Of a stretch of DNA of 8,229 bases, positions 1-6,116 are shown piece by piece. The translations under genes and the position numbers were made by a program. Positions within the stretch are counted from its first letter, which is position 1. The number at the start of each line of letters is the position of its first letter. The stretch covers positions 1 to 8,229 of the forward strand of contig DAOVUU010000089.1 of NCBI GenBank assembly GCA_030632405.1, in the 5' to 3' direction. The notes under the pieces were generated by a model that was given only the letters and a program-made list of their open reading frames with translations, was not told the DNA's origin and did no database searches. The stretch comes from Desulfobulbaceae bacterium. Its GTDB lineage: Bacteria > Desulfobacterota > Desulfobulbia > Desulfobulbales > Desulfocapsaceae.

Positions 1-153
1 ATTGCTCTGGCTATTGCAATGACAGCCTTTAAAGAGCAGGGAATGACCATTGCACTGCTTATAGCCATGGCCTATGTGATCCAGATTCAGTCTGCAGCCT
101 GGTATATCAAACTGGTACCCAGGATATTCGGGCCGGCAGTAAAAGAGGAATAG
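1..153 (+). CDS. C-terminal fragment of a polytopic membrane protein, possibly a transporter
   Basis: Frame 1 is open from the window edge to a TAG stop at 151-153 and gives 50 residues, so the start lies outside the window. The fragment reads IALAIAMTAFKEQG, then a strongly hydrophobic stretch (MTIALLIAMAYVIQIQSAAW), and ends in a short basic and acidic tail (KLVPRIFGPAVKEE). This is the pattern of the last one or two membrane helices of a polytopic inner-membrane protein with a cytoplasmic tail. The overall look recalls the C-terminus of bile-acid:sodium symporter/ACR3-like carriers, but no diagnostic motif is visible, so that is only a guess. It converges on the PilZ gene, with 76 nt between the two stop codons. 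Confidence 0.6.
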   Translation: MALAIAMTAFKEQGMTIALLIAMAYVIQIQSAAWYIKLVPRIFGPAVKEE

Positions 154-172
154 GCAGGAGAGAATCATTTTC

Positions 173-188
173 TTCCGGTTAACCGGAA
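173..188. repeat. Perfect 16-bp palindrome in a convergent intergenic gap
   Basis: TTCCGGTTAACCGGAA is its own reverse complement. As RNA it could fold into a 6-bp stem with a TTAA loop. No T-tract follows on either strand, so it is not a standard intrinsic terminator, although it sits between two convergent genes where one would be expected. A one-mismatch relative of its 14-bp core lies at 920-933. It could be a weak terminator stem, an operator or a restriction/methylation target; the sequence does not decide. Confidence 0.5.
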
Positions 189-229
189 TGGGACTCTGGA
201 AATGTTATTTGGCGACAAAATTATCTGAT

Positions 230-646
230 TCACCTGCCAACTTTTTCTACACCGAGACGCTGGCCTGTAACATTGTTTACAACAAAACTCCCGTTTATTA
301 ATCGAGGATTCCAGTTGCATTTGAAATGAACCTGCCGACCTGTTGTCAGTTTACCGGAGCGTATCGCTTTTACAGGTAAATCAACACCGATACCGTCTAT
401 TGAGATGTCGTGAAGAAATACTTCCAGTTCTCTTCCTCCTGTGACCATTAATATTTTTCCACTTTGCAGTTCTCTCAGTTTCGTTCGCCGATTGAGTATG
501 CATTTTGTGACTTTAGCACATTTGGGACATTTCATGTTTTTGTTTCGCAGACTTTGCATGACCGGAGTAAATTTTCGGGTTCTACATACTGGACATATGA
601 ATTGTATCCGGTTATTGATGACTCGAAAAGTTCTTGTTTTTCCCAT
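230..646 (-). CDS. Zinc-ribbon PilZ domain protein (probable c-di-GMP receptor)
   Basis: A 138-residue protein. The N-terminus holds a zinc ribbon with two CPxC knuckles (C18/C21 and C40/C43, 18 residues apart). The PilZ domain follows from about residue 53. Its two c-di-GMP-binding motifs are both intact: RxxxR at R54-R58 (RTKLR) and DxSxxG at D80-G85 (DISIDG). PilZ domains bind cyclic di-GMP and pass the signal to motility, secretion or polysaccharide machinery. The zinc ribbon suggests a nucleic-acid or protein contact, which is inference. There is no signal peptide or membrane segment, so it is cytoplasmic. An in-frame ATG exists 20 codons upstream (706), but the ATG at 646 has a strong Shine-Dalgarno sequence (AAAGGAGAG) at good spacing and begins MGKTRTFRV, so I chose it. 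The gene stands alone, convergent with the gene before it and divergent from the rubredoxin gene. Confidence 0.88.
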   Translation of the reverse strand: MGKTRTFRVINNRIQFICPVCRTRKFTPVMQSLRNKNMKCPKCAKVTKCILNRRTKLRELQSGKILMVTGGRELEVFLHDISIDGIGVDLPVKAIRSGKLTTGRQVHFKCNWNPRLINGSFVVNNVTGQRLGVEKVGR

Positions 647-651
647 TTTGT

Positions 652-660
652 CTCTCCTTT
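652..660 (-). promoter_or_regulatory. Ribosome binding site that fixes the PilZ gene start
   Basis: On the minus strand the sequence is AAAGGAGAG, ending 5 nt before the ATG at 646-644. This supports the 138-residue start over the upstream in-frame ATG at 706. Confidence 0.75.
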
Positions 661-735
661 CCAGGTTTAGGTTGGCCTGATTCTTGAGATGTACACCATT
701 TTGCATTCAGCCTAACCGGGATTACCAATAAATTT

Positions 736-764
736 CTTATAATATGACTAGACCTGACATCCAA
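736..764 (-). promoter_or_regulatory. Possible sigma-70 promoter for the PilZ gene
   Basis: On the minus strand, TTGGAT (764-759) and TATAAG (741-736) are separated by 17 nt. The -10 box matches consensus at 5 of 6 positions and the -35 box only at 3 of 6. The predicted transcript would have a leader of roughly 80 nt. This is a weak call based on spacing and the -10 box. Confidence 0.3.
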
Positions 765-769
765 CATTG

Positions 770-813
770 AAACATTTCATGTTTTGATTGTATATTGCCT
801 GTTTCTGCAATAT
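770..813. repeat. Two adjacent small inverted repeats
   Basis: AAACAT-TTC-ATGTTT (770-784) has 6-bp arms. ATATTGC-N8-GCAATAT (792-813) has 7-bp arms. Both are perfect in the arms and only 7 bp apart, just upstream of the possible PilZ promoter and in the region expected to control the rubredoxin gene. They may be regulator binding sites. In AT-rich DNA such short dyads also arise by chance. Confidence 0.3.
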
Positions 814-916
814 CGATACCATTTCAAAAGATATGAAGAGATGTATTTGTAATTTTTATTGTTATTTAAAAGATGGAGTCCTGCATGCCGGAATTTTACG
901 TACGCGACATGGGCCG

Positions 917-937
917 TTGTCCGGTTATCCGGAACAA
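917..937. repeat. CCGG hairpin related to the palindrome at 173-188
   Basis: TTGTCCGG-TTAT-CCGGAACAA can fold into an 8-bp stem with one bulged A and a TTAT loop. Its core TCCGGTTATCCGGA differs at one position from the core of the 173-188 palindrome. It lies 133 bp before the rubredoxin start codon. No T-tract follows. Confidence 0.4.
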
Positions 938-1069
938 GTTCGTTCTTCTGGAGGGATGTAATTTTTCAAGCCTTGCACTTAGCACTGTTTTCTTTTAAAA
1001 GTGGAGGATGTGTAAAAGTTGTTTGAGTGGGGTATCCTTTAGTAGAAATAAAATATTTAGGAGTGTGAT

Positions 1070-1975
1070 ATGGAGAGCTGGGAATGTAGTGTATGTGGGC
1101 ACATATACGAGGGTGAGGTTGTGCCTGAAAAATGTCCTGTTTGCGAGGCTCCGGGTGAAAAGTTTATTAAAGTGACAACTCCTGCTGCGGAGGCTGAGGA
1201 AAGGAAGTGGAGGTGTACAGTTTGTGGTTATATCCATATTGGAAATACACCTCCTGAAAGCTGCCCTGTCTGTAATGCCGCATCCGAACTGTTCGAGGAG
1301 GTGCTTGAACCTGAAGCCGAAGAGGAACCGGCAGTTATTATTGAGAAGAAGTGGAAGTGTACGGTTTGCGGCTACATCCATACCGGCCTCGAGCCTCCTG
1401 AAACATGTCCGGTGTGTAACGCTCCGGCTGAAATGTTCCTTGAACTGGATGAGAATGGCAAAGAGATAGGAAGTCTGCCCACAGCAGATGTGGAATCTGC
1501 AACATCGGGAGAAACACAGACGCCGTCATCATTGTTGAGCACTCTGGCCGATCTCCTGGTACGCAACCATCTGCATCCAATATCTGTACATTTTCCAAAT
1601 GGTATTCTTCCTGTTGTTGTTTCTTTTTTGGCAATCGCAGTATTCTTTAATCTGGCAAGTCTGGAGGTTGCCGCGTTCTACAACCTTATAGTGGTTCTAT
1701 TGGCTATGCCTCTGGTTTTACTGACGGGGTATCTGGAGTGGCAGAAGACATACAAGGGGATTAAAACAGCTGTTTTTATAACAAAGATAATCTGCGGCCT
1801 GGTGGTACTGGCTTCTGTGAATGTGCTTGTGTTTTGGAGAATTATTGATCCAGGCGTTGTTGCCGAAGGCTCACCGGTGAAGTGGATATATCTGGGGATT
1901 GCCGCTTTACTACTTGGTGCTGCAGGATTGGCTGGACACCTCGGTGGTAAACTTGTCTTTGGCTCCAGAGGATAA
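1070..1975 (+). CDS. Membrane-anchored triple rubredoxin (three rubrerythrin-type rubredoxin domains + DUF2231)
   Basis: A 301-residue protein. Three tandem rubredoxin-like domains each carry CxxCG-12-CPxC iron ligands: C6/C9/C22/C25, C49/C52/C65/C68 and C97/C100/C113/C116. The short spacing and the W-x-C-xx-CGY-IH-x-G pattern match the C-terminal rubredoxin of rubrerythrin rather than free rubredoxin. Acidic linkers join them. After a polar stretch (about 127-160), residues 165-295 form a DUF2231-type membrane domain opening with HLHPISVHFPNG and containing about four helices (near 177-196, 201-221, 233-256 and 272-292). With no signal peptide, the rubredoxins probably face the cytoplasm. 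The family logic suggests one-electron transfer between soluble carriers and the membrane, perhaps in oxygen or peroxide defence; that role is inference. AGGAG at 1059-1063, 6 nt before the ATG, supports the start. It appears to be a single-gene unit. Confidence 0.88.
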   Translation: MESWECSVCGHIYEGEVVPEKCPVCEAPGEKFIKVTTPAAEAEERKWRCTVCGYIHIGNTPPESCPVCNAASELFEEVLEPEAEEEPAVIIEKKWKCTVCGYIHTGLEPPETCPVCNAPAEMFLELDENGKEIGSLPTADVESATSGETQTPSSLLSTLADLLVRNHLHPISVHFPNGILPVVVSFLAIAVFFNLASLEVAAFYNLIVVLLAMPLVLLTGYLEWQKTYKGIKTAVFITKIICGLVVLASVNVLVFWRIIDPGVVAEGSPVKWIYLGIAALLLGAAGLAGHLGGKLVFGSRG

Positions 1976-2094
1976 ACATAGGAGCCATCTGCCTTGACCC
2001 TAGAGAGAAAATGCAGTATCTACCTGCTCACGGGAATGTACGGATGTTTTCGGGATGGATTGCCCCGCACAATAATCCCGGAGCAATAAGCAGT

Positions 2095-2136
2095 AAAAAA
2101 AAGGGACTCCAGATTTAAGCAGTCTGGAGTCCCTTT
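2095..2136 (-). terminator. Intrinsic terminator of tRNA-Cys, possibly acting in both directions
   Basis: A perfect 14-bp stem (2100-2113 with 2123-2136; core GGGACTCCAGA/TCTGGAGTCCC) has a 9-nt loop. On the minus strand it is followed by a run of T (complement of the eight A at 2095-2102), the classic form for a transcript coming from the tRNA gene 9 nt upstream. On the plus strand only TTT follows, so it may also end transcripts from the rubredoxin gene, but less efficiently. Confidence 0.9.
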
Positions 2137-2144
2137 GAAATTAC

Positions 2145-2220
2145 TGGAGGCGGCGAGCGGAGTCGAACCGCTGAATAATGGTTTTGCAGACCACTGCCTT
2201 AGCCACTTGGCTACGCCGCC
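2145..2220 (-). tRNA. tRNA-Cys (anticodon GCA), CCA encoded
   Basis: On the minus strand a 76-nt cloverleaf can be drawn. The acceptor stem is GGCGGCG (2220-2214) paired with CGCCGCC (2155-2149), with discriminator U and an encoded CCA (2147-2145). The T-arm contains GGTTCGACTCC. The anticodon loop CTGCAAA gives GCA, which reads cysteine codons UGC/UGU. It is transcribed alone from its own promoter and ends at the strong hairpin just downstream. It is divergent from rnc. Confidence 0.96.
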
Positions 2221-2237
2221 TGATTACTGAGGCAATC

Positions 2238-2265
2238 TTTATACCATAGATTAAGTTTTTAACAA
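2238..2265 (-). promoter_or_regulatory. Sigma-70-type promoter of tRNA-Cys
   Basis: On the minus strand, TTGTTA (2265-2260) and TATAAA (2243-2238) are 16 nt apart. They match consensus at 4 and 5 of 6 positions. The -10 box ends 17 nt before the first base of the mature tRNA, giving a short 5' leader of about 10 nt. Confidence 0.6.
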
Positions 2266-2281
2266 GGGAAATATTTTTATA

Positions 2282-3013
2282 ATGGGTATGGATATTGACT
2301 CACTTGTTCGAGTTAACAAGAAAGAATTGAGTGAGTTTGAAAAAATAATTAATTACCGTTTTACCGATCTTCGTTTATTGCAGAAAGCCCTGATACACTC
2401 ATCCTATGCATTTGAACAGGCACAGACGGGACAGGATAATCAGACTCTCGAATTCCTGGGGGATGCTGTTCTTGATCTGGCCGTGGGACATATCCTCTTT
2501 CGGAAATATCCCGGAATGAAGGAGGGGGAACTCACCAGGTTACGATCTGCACTGGTAAATGAGACCCATCTGGCAAATATGGCTAGAGAAATCGAGTTGG
2601 GAAGATTTCTCTGTCTGGGAAAGGGAGAGGATGCATCCAACGGAAGAAATAAATCCTCTATTCTTTCATGCGGCTACGAGGCTGTCATAGGTGCTATTTT
2701 CGAGGATACCGGTTATCGGACTGTTGTTGGAATTATAGAGATTTTTTTTCTTCCTGACATTGAGGGGAAAAAAGAAGAACTGCTGGTGGCCGATGCCAAA
2801 AGTCGTCTGCAGGAGATTTTACAGGAAAAATATAATGAAGGTCCTTCATACATAGTTGAAGCTGAAGAAGGCCCTTCCCATCAAAAATTGTTTACTATTG
2901 CAGCCCGTTTTCATGGGGCTGTTCTGGGCCGGGGGACGGCTGGCTCGAAAAAAGAAGCAGAGCAGAGAGCTGCAGCTGCAGCCTTGCAAGAACTCCAAAA
3001 CGGTTCCGAGTAA
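2282..3013 (+). CDS. rnc: Ribonuclease III
   Basis: A 243-residue RNase III, a normal length for the bacterial enzyme. It cleaves double-stranded RNA, matures rRNA precursors and processes mRNA as a homodimer in the cytoplasm. The nuclease domain spans about residues 15-160, with the signature NQTLEFLGDAVLDLA at 53-67 (E57 and D61 are expected metal ligands) and YEAVIGAIFED at 132-142 (E133 is a catalytic glutamate). A double-stranded RNA-binding domain covers about 170-240, with GPSHQKLF and KKEAEQRAAAAAL. Two acidic positions of the E. coli enzyme are not acidic here: E38 aligns with Q54 and D114 with C130. D45 and E117 equivalents are intact, so activity is likely but not certain. The ATG is preceded by AAGGGAA at a long 11-nt spacing. 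It is the first gene of a three-gene operon and divergent from tRNA-Cys, with 61 nt between them. Confidence 0.93.
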   Translation: MGMDIDSLVRVNKKELSEFEKIINYRFTDLRLLQKALIHSSYAFEQAQTGQDNQTLEFLGDAVLDLAVGHILFRKYPGMKEGELTRLRSALVNETHLANMAREIELGRFLCLGKGEDASNGRNKSSILSCGYEAVIGAIFEDTGYRTVVGIIEIFFLPDIEGKKEELLVADAKSRLQEILQEKYNEGPSYIVEAEEGPSHQKLFTIAARFHGAVLGRGTAGSKKEAEQRAAAAALQELQNGSE

Positions 3014-3018
3014 AGCAA

Positions 3019-4029
3019 GTGGCTCTGGTAATACCTATTTTCATTCCCCACCGCGGATGTCCGCATCAGTGTCTTTTCTGCAATCAGCAATCGATTACCG
3101 GTCAGGATGGCGGATCTCGTCGATCAGAGGTTGAAATTGGCAGGACAGTTGAGGAGTGGCTGGTGCGAAGCCCTGGGCGGGGGGAAGTTCAAGTTGCCTT
3201 TTATGGAGGATCATTTACCTGCCTTCCAGTAGAGGAACAGATTGGCATGTTGTCGGCTGTGCGTCCATTTCTTGATTCCGGGAGAGTAGTGTCGATTCGG
3301 CTGTCAACCCGGCCCGATTGTATAGACAGTGATGTATGCAGTCTGCTGCAGAAGTTTGGAGTAAAGACCGTGGAATTAGGCGTTCAGTCCATGGACGATC
3401 GTGTCCTTAAAAAGTCCCGGCGCGGCCACACCGTTTTAGACTCCATGGAGGCCTTTTGGCTGTTGAGAGAGGCAGGTATGCAGGTGGGTATTCAGCTTAT
3501 GGTTGGCTTACCGGCTGAGACCACGATTTCATTTTTATCCGGGATAAACGAAGTTATACGATTACGGCCGGATTTTGTCCGCCTGTATCCCGTACTGGTT
3601 GTTAAAAAATCCGAGCTGGAAGATCTGTATCACACAGGTGAATATAAGCCATTTTCTTTGAATAAAGCAGTAGCCTTAACAGCAAAAGGTTTTTCACGTC
3701 TGCGCAGGATGGGAATACCGGTGGTACGTATGGGACTGCAGCCCTCTGAATCCCTTGAGCAGTCACTTGTTGCCGGGCCATATCATCCTTCCTTTGGTGA
3801 ACTTGTTCAATCAAGAATATGGTTTAAAAGAATTCGTAAAAAACTTGCTGCCCTTAACCATGATGAAAAAGTGACAATATTTGTTTCTCATCGTGATCTT
3901 TCAGCAATAAATGGAATGAACAGAAGAAATATCAAGCGATTGAATGAATCAGGGTTTCGCGATCGCTTTATAATAAAAGCAGATAAACGTTTGGAAAGAG
4001 GTCGTATTAAGTATGTTTTCGGTCAATAA
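3019..4029 (+). CDS. Elp3-like radical SAM protein lacking the acetyltransferase domain
   Basis: A 336-residue protein starting at GTG. The cluster motif CxxxCxxC is C14/C18/C21 (GCPHQCLFC) and would bind a 4Fe-4S cluster for S-adenosylmethionine cleavage. Further stretches follow the Elp3 radical SAM core closely: FYGGSFT (61-67), STRPD (96-100), VELGVQSMDD (118-127), RRGHT (134-138), LPAET (164-168), VRLYPVLVV (187-195) and GEYKP (207-211). Elp3 modifies wobble uridines in tRNA using a radical SAM plus a GNAT acetyltransferase domain. Here the GNAT domain is absent, and the last 70 or so residues form a short basic tail, so it cannot be a complete Elp3. An RNA-modification role is inference. 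It begins 5 nt after the rnc stop with no clear ribosome binding site, suggesting translational coupling. Its end overlaps the ABC-F gene by 17 nt. From memory, rnc followed by such a gene also occurs in clostridia. Confidence 0.85.
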   Translation: MALVIPIFIPHRGCPHQCLFCNQQSITGQDGGSRRSEVEIGRTVEEWLVRSPGRGEVQVAFYGGSFTCLPVEEQIGMLSAVRPFLDSGRVVSIRLSTRPDCIDSDVCSLLQKFGVKTVELGVQSMDDRVLKKSRRGHTVLDSMEAFWLLREAGMQVGIQLMVGLPAETTISFLSGINEVIRLRPDFVRLYPVLVVKKSELEDLYHTGEYKPFSLNKAVALTAKGFSRLRRMGIPVVRMGLQPSESLEQSLVAGPYHPSFGELVQSRIWFKRIRKKLAALNHDEKVTIFVSHRDLSAINGMNRRNIKRLNESGFRDRFIIKADKRLERGRIKYVFGQ

Positions 4030-6001
4030 TCTGGATTTGCGGTTTGGTGAGAAACATCTGTTCAAAAATATTTCGGCACAGGTGTACAGTGGGAACCGAG
4101 TTGGACTTGTAGGTGTAAATGGTTCCGGAAAATCTACCCTGCTTAAAATCATGGCTGGAGTATCATCGACGGATGATGGCGTTGTCAGCAGGCCAAAGTA
4201 TTTCAGTGTCGGCTACCTGGCACAGGAGTCGGATGAGTTTTTGTCAGAGAAATCCCTCTATGATGAGGCTGAAACTGCATTTTCATATCTTCTGGAATTA
4301 CAGAGAGAGGCCGCTGTTCTCCATGACAAAATGAGTGAAATTGATGCTGAATCGGCAAATTTTCAGAAATTGCTAGAGCGCCAGGGAGAAATCCAGCATC
4401 AGCTGGATGGCAGCGATATCTACGCTATTCGTGGAAAAATTGAAAAAGTACTGATCGGTTTGGGATTTGTGCAGGAGGATCTGGAGAAACCGGTGTCAAC
4501 TTTTTCAGGCGGCTGGCAGATGCGGTTAAAGCTTGCCAAGATGCTGCTTGAAGCACCCTCATTGTTGCTGCTGGATGAGCCTACAAATCATCTTGATCTC
4601 GAATCATTGACATGGGTTGAGCAGTTTCTTCGCTCCTACCAAGGGGCCATGGTTATCATCTCCCATGATCGGACTTTTCTTGATAAGGCGACGGAGTTTA
4701 CCTGGGAGATCAGTCTCGGTAACCTGGAAGTGTATAAGGGGAATTACAGCTATTACCTGAAAGAAAAAGATGAACGTAGAGCCATTACCCAGAGTGCCTA
4801 CGATAATCAGCAGGCCAAAATAAGGCAGACAATGAGGTTTGTCGAAAGATTTCGAGCCAAATCGACCAAGGCCAAACAGGTACAGAGCAGAGTGAAGCAG
4901 TTGGAAAAGATGGATCTTATTGAACTTGAAAACAGGAATATGCAGATCAAATTTTCTTTTCCTCCGGCTCCACCCTCGGGCAGGGATGTCCTTCAGATTG
5001 CTGATCTGGGTAAAAATTACGGTGGTAAGCCGGTTTTTGCAGGTGCTGAAATGATGCTTCACCGTGGCGATAAAGTAGCTGTCGTCGGTGTTAATGGTGC
5101 CGGTAAATCGACCTTTTTAAAGATCCTTGCTGGTGAAATTAAACATGATTCGGGAAATATTCGGCAGGGGGCTAATGTTGAGATGTCTTATTTCGGGCAG
5201 CATCAGGCTCGGGAACTTTCATCCCAGTTTACCGTTTTGGAAACTATGGTACAAGGCGGTGAAGAGATGACCATCACCCGTACCCGCTCTTTACTGGGTG
5301 CATTTCTCTTTCGCGGTGATGATGTTGATAAAAAGGTTGCTGTCTTGTCCGGTGGGGAAAAGAGCCGGCTGGCCCTTGCCAAAATGATCGCTACTCCTGC
5401 TAACTGCATGCTTCTTGATGAGCCGACCAATCATCTGGATATGAGTTCTCAAGAGGTGCTGCAGGAGGCTATGGCTCAGTATGACGGGACAATAATCGTT
5501 GTTTCCCATAACCGTTACTTCCTTGACCGTTTTGTCAACAAGGTACTGGAGGTGAAAAATGGCAGCATAACCCTCTATGAAGGCAATGTGGCCGAGTATC
5601 TGCGGAAGCAGGAACTGTTGCGACTACTGGAGCAGGAGAAGAAGGAAAAGGGAAATGGCGGGGGGAGTGGAGCCGAAAAGCTCATTCCACCGGAATCAAA
5701 AGATGGCAGGAGGGAGAGGAAAAGACTGGAGGCCAATAGAAGACAGGAACGGAGCAGGCTTGTCGGGTCGTGGCTGAAAAAGGTTAATGAGGCGGAAAAG
5801 CGGGTAGAATTACTTGAGAAGCAGAAGGAGAACCTTGAAATCCGTATGGCCGATCCCGACCTCTATTCCGATGAAAATGGTTGGGCTGAGGCCGGTAAAG
5901 AGTATGACAGATGTAAACGGCATCTGGAGCGCTGGTATGACAAATGGGAAACTGCCCAAGGGAAAATTGAAGAGGTGGATGCAGCACTTGAGTCAAAGTG
6001 A
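4013..6001 (+). CDS. ABC-F family ATP-binding protein (ribosome-associated)
   Basis: A 662-residue soluble protein with two ABC ATPase domains and no membrane segment. Domain 1 has Walker A GVNGSGKST (34-42), signature FSGGW (164-168), Walker B LDEPTNHLD (187-195) and H-loop H218. Domain 2 has Walker A GVNGAGKST (359-367), signature LSGGE (445-449), Walker B LDEPTNHLD (468-476) and H-loop H499. Both catalytic glutamates (E189, E470) are present. Between them lies the ABC-F linker, with the basic FRAKSTKAKQVQSRVKQLEK stretch that reaches towards the ribosomal P-site tRNA in known members. From about residue 535 a charged, coiled-coil C-terminal extension runs to the end, as in the Uup/YheS-type groups and unlike EttA. 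ABC-F proteins relieve stalled or misassembled ribosomes; some give antibiotic resistance, but nothing here points to that. The start overlaps the radical SAM gene by 17 nt; AAAGAGG precedes it at a long spacing. Confidence 0.93.
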   Translation: MFSVNNLDLRFGEKHLFKNISAQVYSGNRVGLVGVNGSGKSTLLKIMAGVSSTDDGVVSRPKYFSVGYLAQESDEFLSEKSLYDEAETAFSYLLELQREAAVLHDKMSEIDAESANFQKLLERQGEIQHQLDGSDIYAIRGKIEKVLIGLGFVQEDLEKPVSTFSGGWQMRLKLAKMLLEAPSLLLLDEPTNHLDLESLTWVEQFLRSYQGAMVIISHDRTFLDKATEFTWEISLGNLEVYKGNYSYYLKEKDERRAITQSAYDNQQAKIRQTMRFVERFRAKSTKAKQVQSRVKQLEKMDLIELENRNMQIKFSFPPAPPSGRDVLQIADLGKNYGGKPVFAGAEMMLHRGDKVAVVGVNGAGKSTFLKILAGEIKHDSGNIRQGANVEMSYFGQHQARELSSQFTVLETMVQGGEEMTITRTRSLLGAFLFRGDDVDKKVAVLSGGEKSRLALAKMIATPANCMLLDEPTNHLDMSSQEVLQEAMAQYDGTIIVVSHNRYFLDRFVNKVLEVKNGSITLYEGNVAEYLRKQELLRLLEQEKKEKGNGGGSGAEKLIPPESKDGRRERKRLEANRRQERSRLVGSWLKKVNEAEKRVELLEKQKENLEIRMADPDLYSDENGWAEAGKEYDRCKRHLERWYDKWETAQGKIEEVDAALESK

Positions 6002-6116
6002 TCGTCTGGGGATTAGCCCGCATTTCTCTGGAATAAGTGTATACGAAGGTATTACGGTTTAAGGTGAAAAGAATTACAGTATATTTTACGCGGCAATCTT
6101 GACCCGGTATGATAAA

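Larger units (their letters stand above)
647..1069. other. AT-rich divergent intergenic region with several dyads
   Basis: This 423-bp stretch lies between the start of the PilZ gene (-) and the start of the rubredoxin gene (+). It should hold both promoters. I see a weak minus-strand promoter (736-764), two small dyads (770-784 and 792-813) and a CCGG-based hairpin (917-937). There is a 41-codon open frame from the ATG at 873 to the TAA at 998 with no convincing ribosome binding site, which I do not accept as a gene. No clear plus-strand -35/-10 pair for the rubredoxin gene could be chosen. Confidence 0.5.

Noticed and set aside
671..685. Possible plus-strand sigma-54 promoter (TTGGCC-N5-TTGA type)
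   Set aside because: The invariant GC of the -12 element is GA here, and the nearest plus-strand gene starts almost 390 bp away.
527..785. Identical 14-mer ACATTTCATGTTTT at 527-540 and 772-785
   Set aside because: One copy encodes part of the zinc ribbon of the PilZ protein; an AT-rich 14-mer repeated once is close to what chance allows.
873..998. A 41-codon plus-strand open frame (MESCMPEFYVRD...) between the PilZ and rubredoxin genes
   Set aside because: No convincing ribosome binding site, it contains the CCGG hairpin, and the sequence resembles no known small protein. Its length is within chance expectation.
995..1381. Long minus-strand open frame across the rubredoxin repeats
   Set aside because: It is the reverse shadow of a gene with intact cysteine motifs and has no ribosome binding site or recognisable domain.
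4604..5062. 152-codon minus-strand open frame inside the ABC-F gene
   Set aside because: It lies wholly opposite conserved ABC-F coding sequence and shows no independent protein-like features.
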